A DNA stretch of 5,249 nt from an uncultured Collinsella sp. (GTDB lineage Bacteria; Actinomycetota; Coriobacteriia; Coriobacteriales; Coriobacteriaceae): positions 1 through 5,249 of the forward strand of contig CABUQV010000046.1 of the NCBI GenBank assembly GCA_902493855.1, read 5' to 3'. The position numbers and the translations under genes are program-made. Numbering within the stretch: position 1 is the stretch's first letter; each line of letters opens with the position of its first letter. The notes beneath the pieces were generated by a model. That model had not been told where the DNA came from and searched no databases. It worked only from the letters and a program-made list of their open reading frames with translations. This document shows, one piece after another, positions 1-5,150 of this stretch.

Positions 1-99
1 ATGAAGGAGACCGAGAAGATCGAGATCATGCACTTCGACCAGGAGGGCTACCTCGAGGACGGCAGGAACGTCTACGAGGCCGGCAAGCGGATGACCGCC
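1..99 (+). repeat. 99-bp terminal direct repeat, left copy
   Basis: Identical to 5151-5249 with no mismatch, giving a 5150-bp repeat unit. A terminal overlap of exactly 99 bp, an odd number, looks like a k-mer-length overlap from a de Bruijn assembler that closed a loop. The repeat starts exactly at the ATG of the deglycase. Confidence 0.97.
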
Positions 100-1062
100 C
101 TGGCCGACCGCGTGCACGAGGAGGGCTACGACGCCGTCTTCCTGATGGGCGTCGGCGGCACCTGGGACGAGTTCATGCAGCTCGAGTACCTCATGAACAA
201 GTTCGGCGACCGCGACCTCGAGGTCTACCTGATCCACGCCGCCGAGTGGAACGTCATGGGCCACAAGCGCATGACCGACAGGTCCGTCGTGCTGACCGCC
301 TCCGAGTCCGGCACCACCCCCGAGGTGCTCGAGGCCGTCGGCAAGATGAGGGAGATGGGCGTGCGCGTCTTCGCCATGACCAACCCCGAGGGCAAGATCG
401 GGCAGGCCGTGGGCGCCGAGAACTGCGTCATGATGGCCTCCGACCACGGCGCCGGCGGCTGCGAGAAGGGCTACTACCTCGCCGACTGCTTCGGCCTGCG
501 CCTGCTCAACCGCCGCGGCTGCTTCCCCAAGTTCGACCTGTTCATCGAGCAGACGAAGGACGTCTGGAAGGACATGCTCGACATCCGCAAGCGCTTCGAG
601 CCGCGCGCCGAGGAGCTCGCCAGGAAGTACGCGCTGGCCGACTACACCATGTTCATCGGCTCGGGCGCGCTGTGGGGCGAGACCATCCTGTACTCCATGT
701 GCCTGCTCGAGGAGATGCAGTGGAAGCGCATCCGCCACATCACCTCGCACGACTTCTTCCACGGCACGCTCGAGCTGCTCGAGCCCGGCGTCCCGGTGTT
801 CCTGTTCATGGGAGAGGACGAGTGCCGCGCCCTCGACGAGCGCGTCCGCGCCTTCCTCACCAGCGGCGTGACCGGCGACGAGGACTACGTCATCATCGAC
901 ACCGCCGAGTACGCGATCCCGGGCCTGGACGACGACTTCCGCGTCATCGTGTCGCCGTGGATCCTGTCCGTGCTGACCACCGACCGCCTCGCGCGCAACT
1001 ACGAGCTGGTCACCAAGCACAACCTCAAGTACCGCCGCTACTACCACCAGTTCGACTACTAA
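1..1062 (+). CDS. SIS-domain sugar-amine 6-phosphate deglycase (FrlB/FraB/Gfr-like)
   Basis: Cytoplasmic enzyme of 353 aa, predicted to split a phosphorylated Amadori product (for example fructoselysine or glucoselysine 6-phosphate) into hexose 6-phosphate and the free amine. The N-terminal SIS domain carries a sugar-phosphate loop at residues 101-106 (SESGTT). The second SIS domain runs from about residue 200. Compared from memory with E. coli FrlB and Salmonella FraB, it shares the EMQW block, FFHG, the EPGVP segment, a RALDER segment and a C-terminus ending RRYYHQFDY. FraB's catalytic Glu and His lie 16 residues apart; here E238 and H254 keep that spacing. The family SGEFxHGP loop reads SHDFFHGT (249-256), so the substrate may differ. 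The ATG is supported by a GAGGA site 5 nt upstream in the other copy of the junction (5141-5145). It is the first gene of the unit with EIIA and EIIB. Only one of 353 sense codons (a GGA near 811) ends in A or T, unlike its neighbours. The family is well supported; the exact substrate is not. Confidence 0.88.
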   Translation: MKETEKIEIMHFDQEGYLEDGRNVYEAGKRMTALADRVHEEGYDAVFLMGVGGTWDEFMQLEYLMNKFGDRDLEVYLIHAAEWNVMGHKRMTDRSVVLTASESGTTPEVLEAVGKMREMGVRVFAMTNPEGKIGQAVGAENCVMMASDHGAGGCEKGYYLADCFGLRLLNRRGCFPKFDLFIEQTKDVWKDMLDIRKRFEPRAEELARKYALADYTMFIGSGALWGETILYSMCLLEEMQWKRIRHITSHDFFHGTLELLEPGVPVFLFMGEDECRALDERVRAFLTSGVTGDEDYVIIDTAEYAIPGLDDDFRVIVSPWILSVLTTDRLARNYELVTKHNLKYRRYYHQFDY

Positions 1063-1083
1063 TTTCATTTGGGGGAAACCGCA

Positions 1084-1503
1084 ATGAGGCAATACATCTT
1101 TGCCAGCCACGCGCATTTTGCGACCGGCATCAAGGAGAGTACCGAGCTGCTCTCGGGCGCGCGCGATAACGTCCACGACCTGTCGATGTTTGTCGACGGC
1201 CGCACCGATGTCGCCGAGGAGGCCGCCAAGCTCCTGGCGACCTTCGACCCCGCCGACGACGTAATCGTGTGCACCGACTTGTTTGGCGGCAGCGTCAACA
1301 ACGAGTTCACCAAGATCGTCCAGACGCGCCCCAACACCTACCTGGTTGCCAACATGAATCTGCCGCTGCTGATCCAGCTGCTCTTTTCGGACCAGGAGGC
1401 TCCCGCCGATCAGGTTATCCGCGAGATCCTCGCGGCTGACGACACGCGCGTCAAGTTTGTCAACGACCTGCTGACCGATGCGGATGACGAGGAAGAGTTC
1501 TAG
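1084..1503 (+). CDS. PTS mannose-family EIIA component
   Basis: Soluble EIIA protein of 139 aa that takes phosphate from HPr and passes it to EIIB. The expected phosphorylated histidine is H9 in the N-terminal strand IFASHAHFATG, matching the SHG-type site of EIIA-Man proteins. The second family signature, TDLFGGSVNN, is at residues 64-73. The length is normal for a stand-alone EIIA domain. I chose ATG 1084 because a GGGGG Shine-Dalgarno-like run (1071-1075) lies 8 nt upstream; a TTG at 1069 is in frame but falls before that run. It starts 21 bp after the deglycase stop, so the two are probably co-transcribed. The C-terminus is an acidic tail ending DDEEEF. By hand count 21 of 139 codons end in A/T, so the GC3 is about 85%. 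Confidence 0.93.
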   Translation: MRQYIFASHAHFATGIKESTELLSGARDNVHDLSMFVDGRTDVAEEAAKLLATFDPADDVIVCTDLFGGSVNNEFTKIVQTRPNTYLVANMNLPLLIQLLFSDQEAPADQVIREILAADDTRVKFVNDLLTDADDEEEF

Positions 1504-1524
1504 TCACCGCCTGCTATTAATGGG

Positions 1525-1538
1525 GCCGGGTTTCCGGC
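1525..1538 (+). other. small hairpin between EIIA and EIIB genes
   Basis: GCCGG-GTTT-CCGGC forms a perfect 5-bp stem with a 4-nt loop in the 57-bp EIIA-EIIB gap. No T-run follows, so it is not a convincing terminator. It could modestly affect mRNA processing or the balance of the two proteins, or be chance in GC-rich DNA. Confidence 0.3.
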
Positions 1539-1560
1539 ATGAGACCTTTGGGGGTCAATC

Positions 1561-2043
1561 ATGATTCAACTGCTTCGCGTCGACCATCGTCTGCTTCATG
1601 GCCAGGTGGCCGTCTCTTGGGTCCAGGGCTTGGGTTCTGACTGCATCTTCTGCGTTGGCGACAAGGTTGCCAACGATCCCGTCTGGAAGACTACGCTCAA
1701 GATGGGAAAGCCGGCCAACGTCAAGCTCGTCATCAAGGACATGGAGCACGCCATCGAGGCCATCAACTCCGGTGTTACCGATAAGTACAAGATGATCATC
1801 TGCGTCGCCAGCATCGCCGAGGCCAAGCAGCTTGTCGACGGCTGCCCGCAGATTACCTCCATCAACCTGGGCAACACCAAGTCCAAGGACGAGCAGCGTC
1901 CCGATGCCCGTAAGATCTCCCGCCAGATCTTTGTGACTGCTGCCGAGGAAGAGGACATTCGTGAGCTCGTCGGCCGCGGTGTCGAGGTCGAGATTCGCGC
2001 TCTGGCCGACGACCCCAAGGTCGATGCCCTAAGCGCCCTCTAA
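1561..2043 (+). CDS. PTS mannose/sorbose-family EIIB component
   Basis: Soluble EIIB protein of 160 aa that receives phosphate from EIIA and phosphorylates the sugar as it crosses EIIC/EIID. The N-terminus RVDHRLLHGQV (residues 6-16) is the family signature, usually RIDDRLIHGQV. H13 of HGQV is the expected phosphorylation site. H9 replaces the commonly seen Asp. The length is typical of a single-domain EIIB, so this system is not fused into an EIIAB protein like E. coli ManX. The ATG at 1561 follows GGGGG (1550-1554) by 6 nt. It is the third gene of the first unit and is followed at once by a strong hairpin. By hand count 34 of 160 codons end in A/T (GC3 about 79%). Confidence 0.94.
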   Translation: MIQLLRVDHRLLHGQVAVSWVQGLGSDCIFCVGDKVANDPVWKTTLKMGKPANVKLVIKDMEHAIEAINSGVTDKYKMIICVASIAEAKQLVDGCPQITSINLGNTKSKDEQRPDARKISRQIFVTAAEEEDIRELVGRGVEVEIRALADDPKVDALSAL

Positions 2044-2054
2044 TTGAGAACCAC

Positions 2055-2085
2055 GGGCGGCGCGCACGGCGCCGCCCCTATTCGT
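2055..2085 (+). terminator. GC-rich hairpin terminator after EIIB
   Basis: A perfect 9-bp stem, GGGCGGCGC (2055-2063) with GCGCCGCCC (2069-2077), and a 5-nt GCACG loop start 12 nt after the EIIB stop. The tail CTATTCGT has only a poor T-run. It may terminate partially or act as a 3' stabilising structure. Together with the promoter downstream it implies that EIIC/EIID are a separate transcription unit. Confidence 0.6.
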
Positions 2086-2156
2086 GGGCGTACCGGATAA
2101 ACGCTTTACCCGTTACCCCCATCTACCGTTCACCGGGAGTACACGCCCGTTGAGCG

Positions 2157-2199
2157 ATTGGTATTAAATAGTTTTCTCATGACTATATAATTGGTATCA
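2157..2199 (+). promoter_or_regulatory. promoter with paired TTGGTAT operator-like repeats (upstream of EIIC)
   Basis: ATTGGTATTAAATA (2157-2170) and ATTGGTATCA (2190-2199) are direct repeats 33 bp apart. A perfect TATAAT (2186-2191) overlaps the start of the second repeat. No good -35 is visible; TTAAAT (2164-2169) with a 16-bp spacer is the nearest. The layout suggests a regulator binding both repeats, with the downstream one over the -10/start site. It is closely matched at 5057-5101. The nature of the regulator is unknown; GntR-type operators sometimes contain TGGTAT half-sites, but that link is only a guess. Confidence 0.72.
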
Positions 2200-2337
2200 A
2201 ATCATTTGCACCGGTTTAGGTGTTAACAGCACACCGGTACAAGCTGGATCTGTCTAGGCGATTGTCGGCATGGAAAAGGGCGCGCTGACAAGTCGGGAAT
2301 CGCCGCGCGGATCCAAGAGGGATCAAAGGGAGGAACA
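2200..2337 (+). promoter_or_regulatory. long 5' leader of the EIIC-EIID unit
   Basis: About 140 nt lie between the predicted start point and the EIIC ATG, long for a plain leader. Two small inverted repeats are visible: GGTGT (2219-2223) with ACACC (2231-2235), and GATCC (2310-2314) with GGATC (2320-2324). The second sits just upstream of the Shine-Dalgarno run GGGAGG (2328-2333). I recognise no known riboswitch or antiterminator target. An ATG at 2270 opens a frame that only runs out of register into EIIC and is not considered real. Confidence 0.4.
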
Positions 2338-3111
2338 ATGCTTGTTCAAGCGATCCTCATCGGACTTATCGCTGCCTTCGGTAAGCTCGATTATCAGCTC
2401 GGTACGCTCTATGCGTTCCGCCCGATCGTTCTGTGCCCGCTCGTCGGCATAGTCCTCGGGGACCTGCAGTCCGGCCTCGCCATCGGTGCGAGCCTCGAGC
2501 TGCTCTTCATGGGTTCAATCTCCATCGGCGCTTACGTGCCGCCCGATGAGTGTATTGGCGGTGTGCTCGCCTGCGCCTTCGCTATTCAGCTGGGTCAGAG
2601 CACCGAGGCCGCTATCGCGCTCGCGATGCCCATCGCCACTCTGTGCCTGGCCATTAAGAACGTCGTCAACGCCGGTATGCCCCTTCTGGTCGACCGTGCC
2701 GACGTCTTTGCCAGCAAGGGTAACCTCAAGGGTATCTACGCTATGCACTGGATTATCGGTCTCGTGATTGTCGTCCTGGCCTTTATCCTGTGCTCGGTCT
2801 CCTTCTATCTGGGTGCCGACGCCGTTCAGGGCCTGCTCGACTTCATCCCGACGTTCGTCCTCGATGGCTTTGGCGTCGCAGCCAACATCCTGCCTGCCAT
2901 GGGCTTCGCCATGCTCGGCCGTCTGGTGCTTACCAAGCAGCTCGTGCCGTTCTACTTCCTGGGCTTCCTGCTGTGCTCCTATGCCAACGTGCCCGTCCTC
3001 GGCGTCGCCCTGATCGCAATCATCATCGGCATCGACAAGTACGACCTGCTGGGCCTTGGTGGCGCCCAGTCCCAGCTTTCTGTGGAAGGGGATGAGGACG
3101 ATGACTTCTAA
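2338..3111 (+). CDS. PTS mannose/sorbose-family EIIC permease
   Basis: Integral membrane protein of 257 aa forming the sugar-translocation channel with EIID. The family block lies at residues 34-65: PLVGIVLGD, then GASLELLFMG (50-59) and a conserved IGAY segment. Hydrophobic stretches near residues 2-15, 28-48, 74-84, 90-110, 136-158, 174-198, 203-218 and 219-232 are compatible with a multi-pass protein of the family's usual size. The N-terminus has no cleavable signal. The C-terminus is a short acidic cytoplasmic-type tail (GDEDDDF). The ATG at 2338 has a strong GGGAGG site ending 4 nt upstream. It heads the second transcription unit and overlaps the EIID start, suggesting translational coupling. 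The sugar cannot be read from the sequence. Confidence 0.94.
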   Translation: MLVQAILIGLIAAFGKLDYQLGTLYAFRPIVLCPLVGIVLGDLQSGLAIGASLELLFMGSISIGAYVPPDECIGGVLACAFAIQLGQSTEAAIALAMPIATLCLAIKNVVNAGMPLLVDRADVFASKGNLKGIYAMHWIIGLVIVVLAFILCSVSFYLGADAVQGLLDFIPTFVLDGFGVAANILPAMGFAMLGRLVLTKQLVPFYFLGFLLCSYANVPVLGVALIAIIIGIDKYDLLGLGGAQSQLSVEGDEDDDF

Positions 3112-3925
3112 TTCCGAGAACCAGATTACTCGCTCCGACCTCATTAAGAGCGCCGTGAACACCGGCGCCCTGGGCATGGAATTCTCCTGGACCTACTACA
3201 AGCAGATGAACATTGCCTTCTGCCTGATGGTCGCCAACATGCTCAAGAAGATCTATGCCGGCCGTCCCGATGATTACGCCGAGGCCTTGCACCGTCACAG
3301 CGCATTCTTCAACATCACCCCGCAGCTCGCTCCCTTCGTGGGCGGCATCGCGATGGCCATGGAAGAAAAGGTCGCTCGTGGCGAGGTTGAGCCCGAGAGC
3401 GTCAACGACATCAAGGCCGCCCTCATGGGTCCGCTTTCCGGCCTGGGTGACTCCTTCTTCCTGTCCACCCTGCGCGTCGTCGCCGCTGCCGTGGGCATCA
3501 GCCTGTGCCAGGCCGGCAACGTCTTCGGCCCCATCGCCTTCCTGCTCGTCTACAACATCCCGGCGTTCCTGATTCGTATCTTTGGCGCTATCAAGGGTTA
3601 TGAGCTAGGCATTGGCTTCCTCGACGAGGCTCAGAAGACCGGCCTGATGCAAAAGATCATGGCCTGCGTCGGCATTGTCGGCGTTATGGTCGTCGGCGCC
3701 ATGAGCAAGGACATGTTCTGGGCTTCGTTGCCCATCGCCATTGGTCAGGGCGACTCCGCTCAGACTCTCCAGGACATCCTGGACGGCATCATGCCCGGTA
3801 TGCTCGGTATGGCCGCCTTCTGGCTCTACTACTGGCTGCTCTCCAAGAAGATCAACCCGATGGTCCTGATCCTCTGCACCATGGTCGTGGGCATCATCGG
3901 CGCTTACTTTGGCGTGCTTGCCTAA
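3101..3925 (+). CDS. PTS mannose/sorbose-family EIID component
   Basis: Membrane protein of 274 aa that forms the permease with EIIC. Family signatures are FFNITPQLAPFVGG (69-82) followed by AMEE (86-89), and LMGPLSGLGDSFF (108-120). The C-terminal part is hydrophobic and ends in KINPMVLILCTMVVGIIGAY, as is usual in EIID. I chose ATG 3101 because AAGGGG (3086-3091) lies 9 nt upstream. ATG 3092 in the same frame directly abuts that site, and a TTG at 3056 would need a long overlap. The chosen start overlaps the EIIC stop by 11 bp, typical of translational coupling for a 1:1 complex. It is followed by a strong terminator. Confidence 0.94.
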   Translation: MTSNSENQITRSDLIKSAVNTGALGMEFSWTYYKQMNIAFCLMVANMLKKIYAGRPDDYAEALHRHSAFFNITPQLAPFVGGIAMAMEEKVARGEVEPESVNDIKAALMGPLSGLGDSFFLSTLRVVAAAVGISLCQAGNVFGPIAFLLVYNIPAFLIRIFGAIKGYELGIGFLDEAQKTGLMQKIMACVGIVGVMVVGAMSKDMFWASLPIAIGQGDSAQTLQDILDGIMPGMLGMAAFWLYYWLLSKKINPMVLILCTMVVGIIGAYFGVLA

Positions 3926-3974
3926 TATGTTCGAATCGCGCTTCCATCGCGTCTAACGGTTGCGTCGATCTTTG

Positions 3975-4011
3975 GGGGGCTTGTCGCATCTGCGGCGGCC
4001 CCCTGTTTTTT
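3975..4011 (+). terminator. Rho-independent terminator between EIID and epimerase
   Basis: GGGGGC (3975-3980) pairs with GCCCCC (3998-4003). The stem continues inward through TGTCGC/GCGGCG with two G-U pairs and one bulged T, closing on an ATCT loop. It is followed by TG and six Ts (4006-4011). This is the best terminator in the window. It would separate the permease genes from the epimerase gene unless readthrough occurs. Confidence 0.9.
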
Positions 4012-4037
4012 AAAACTCCGTACGAAAGGGGAGGGCT

Positions 4038-4883
4038 ATGGTCGTACCCGAGCTTTCGCTCATGAACATCAACCATCGTTACTACAGCATCGAGACGTTT
4101 TTTAAGGCTGCAGGTGAGGCCGGCTATCGCAATATCGAGCTGTGGACCGGCTCGATGCACCTGTATGTGGATTGCCATGAGCACGATTCGGTGGATAAGA
4201 TTCGCGATCTTGCCGCCCAATACGGTATCAAGATCGTGTGCGTGTGCCCCGAGCAGAACAACCCCAAGCCGTGGAACGTCGCGGTGCGCGGTGAGGCGGG
4301 CCAAAAACGCATCCTCTCGTACTTTAAGAATGTGATCGACGTTGCCGTTGAGTTGGGCGTGCCGCAGATTCTGGTGACGAGTGGTTGGGCCTATCTGGAC
4401 GAGCCGGCTGAGGACGCCTGGTCCCGCAGCGTCGCCATGCTGCGCTCGGTGTGCGACTACGCTGACACACGCGGTATTCGCGTCGCGCTCGAGGCACTGC
4501 AGCCGTCGGAGTCCGTGCTGGTCAATACGGCACAGGATGTCGCGCGCATCCTCGAGGCGGTCGATCGCCCCAACCTGAAGGCATGTATCGACTTTGGCGC
4601 CATGGAAGTTGCCGGCGACACAATCGACGGCTACTTTGAGGTTTTGGGCGACAAGATCGTTCACACCCACTTTGTCGATGTGGGCGGTGGCACGACGCAT
4701 CTTGCCTGGGGCGACGGCGAGCGTGATATGCGTGCCGACCTCGAGGCACTCATGCGCCACGGCTATACGGGCTATGTCTCGGCCGAGACGTGTGACGGCC
4801 GCTACTATCAGGATCCGTCCAAGGCGACGACTCAGGTTATCGAGATGTATCGCCGTGTGACAGCGGAGATGGAAGCCGAATAA
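4038..4883 (+). CDS. FrlC-like sugar epimerase (AP-endonuclease-2 TIM barrel)
   Basis: TIM-barrel protein of 281 aa in the sugar phosphate isomerase/epimerase family. From memory, E. coli FrlC (fructoselysine 3-epimerase, 276 aa) matches it along the length: IELWTGSMH near residue 33, a CPEQNN segment near 70, LEALQPSES (151-159), LGDKIVHTHFVD (203-214) and HGYTGYVSAE (241-250). The family's four metal ligands are present as E152, D185, H211 and E250. Expected role: interconverting C3 epimers of an Amadori compound so that the deglycase can use both. In E. coli FrlC acts before the kinase; here uptake is by PTS, so the substrate would already be phosphorylated (inference). The ATG at 4038 has a GGGGAGGG site just upstream. 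It lies behind a terminator, and I see no clear promoter of its own in 4012-4037. Another sugar epimerase activity remains possible. Confidence 0.82.
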   Translation: MVVPELSLMNINHRYYSIETFFKAAGEAGYRNIELWTGSMHLYVDCHEHDSVDKIRDLAAQYGIKIVCVCPEQNNPKPWNVAVRGEAGQKRILSYFKNVIDVAVELGVPQILVTSGWAYLDEPAEDAWSRSVAMLRSVCDYADTRGIRVALEALQPSESVLVNTAQDVARILEAVDRPNLKACIDFGAMEVAGDTIDGYFEVLGDKIVHTHFVDVGGGTTHLAWGDGERDMRADLEALMRHGYTGYVSAETCDGRYYQDPSKATTQVIEMYRRVTAEMEAE

Positions 4884-4892
4884 CTAAACTGC

Positions 4893-4937
4893 GCGGTTGC
4901 GCCGGAAACGCTTGGGCGGGTCTGGCGCAACGCTTTT
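4893..4937 (+). terminator. terminator after the epimerase gene
   Basis: GTTGCGCC (4896-4903) pairs perfectly with GGCGCAAC (4924-4931). The stem extends inward by about three pairs (one a G-T wobble) and outward by GC/GC with one bulged G. A short CTTTTA tail follows (Ts at 4934-4937). It starts about 10 nt after the stop codon, which supports it as the end of the second unit. Confidence 0.72.
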
Positions 4938-5056
4938 ATAGCTGGCGAGTTGTGGGGAGCCCGTTGGCAGTAGCGCTCGAAATAGACAACTATTGGCGTT
5001 GTAATACCACTCGGGCGAGGAAACCGACCGTTCGCCGCAAATCTCCGTGAGTTTGG
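4938..5056. other. non-coding upstream region of the second deglycase start
   Basis: I see no credible gene here. It lies between the epimerase terminator and the promoter module. It contains an inverted copy of the operator core (5002-5009) and a weak inverted repeat, GGCGA (5014-5018) with TCGCC (5032-5036). A minus-strand frame across 4832-5074 has no recognisable protein content. Confidence 0.5.
5002..5009 (-). promoter_or_regulatory. inverted operator-like half-site
   Basis: TAATACCA is the exact reverse complement of TGGTATTA found at 5059-5066, 57 bp downstream. It may be an auxiliary site for the same regulator. No equivalent is seen upstream of the EIIC promoter. An 8-bp match can arise by chance, so confidence is low. 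Confidence 0.3.
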
Positions 5057-5101
5057 ATTGGTATTAAATAACAAGCAATCGTATGGCTATAATTGGTATC
5101 A
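5057..5101 (+). promoter_or_regulatory. promoter with paired TTGGTAT operator-like repeats (upstream of deglycase)
   Basis: ATTGGTATTAAATA (5057-5070) is identical to the 14-bp element at 2157-2170. ATTGGTATCA (5092-5101) matches that at 2190-2199. The repeats are 35 bp apart here against 33 there. A perfect TATAAT (5088-5093) again overlaps the second repeat, and no good -35 is visible. The sequence between the repeats is not conserved apart from ATGRC-TATA just before the -10, which argues for selection on the repeats. It drives the deglycase start at 5151 with a leader of about 50 nt. Confidence 0.75.
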
Positions 5102-5137
5102 GCAAGAAGCGCGATGTATAGAATTGCGCACATGTGA

Positions 5138-5149
5138 TGTGAGGACACA
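5138..5149 (+). promoter_or_regulatory. ribosome binding site of the deglycase gene
   Basis: GAGGA (5141-5145) lies 5 nt before the ATG at 5151 and fixes the start. It sits in a tiny inverted repeat, TGTG-AGGA-CACA, which places AGGA in a 4-nt loop. A 4-bp stem is weak and may be chance. Confidence 0.5.
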
Positions 5150-5150
5150 C

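Noticed and set aside
246..1169. Long + strand frame of 307 aa overlapping the deglycase gene
   Set aside because: Out-of-frame shadow of a gene with almost all G/C third positions, which removes stop codons from other frames. The product is Arg/His/Ala/Pro-rich and low in complexity, and it runs past the deglycase stop into EIIA.
2270..2452. 60-aa frame starting in the EIIC leader, possible leader peptide
   Set aside because: No Shine-Dalgarno match precedes the ATG. The frame runs deep into EIIC in another register with Ser/Arg-rich sequence, so it does not look like a leader peptide.
2515..3177. Minus-strand frame of 220 aa opposite EIIC
   Set aside because: Its hydrophilic product rich in D, H, Q, E and G is the usual antisense image of a membrane protein gene. 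No domain or ribosome binding site is evident.
3894..4760. Long minus-strand frame of 288 aa opposite the epimerase gene
   Set aside because: It is antisense to a gene with clear FrlC-family motifs and intact metal ligands. Its own translation shows no recognisable domain, and it would cross the strong + strand terminator.
4832..5074. Minus-strand frame of 80 aa in the gap before the second deglycase start
   Set aside because: It overlaps the epimerase terminator and 3' end, has no recognisable motif, and sits in a region better explained as regulatory.
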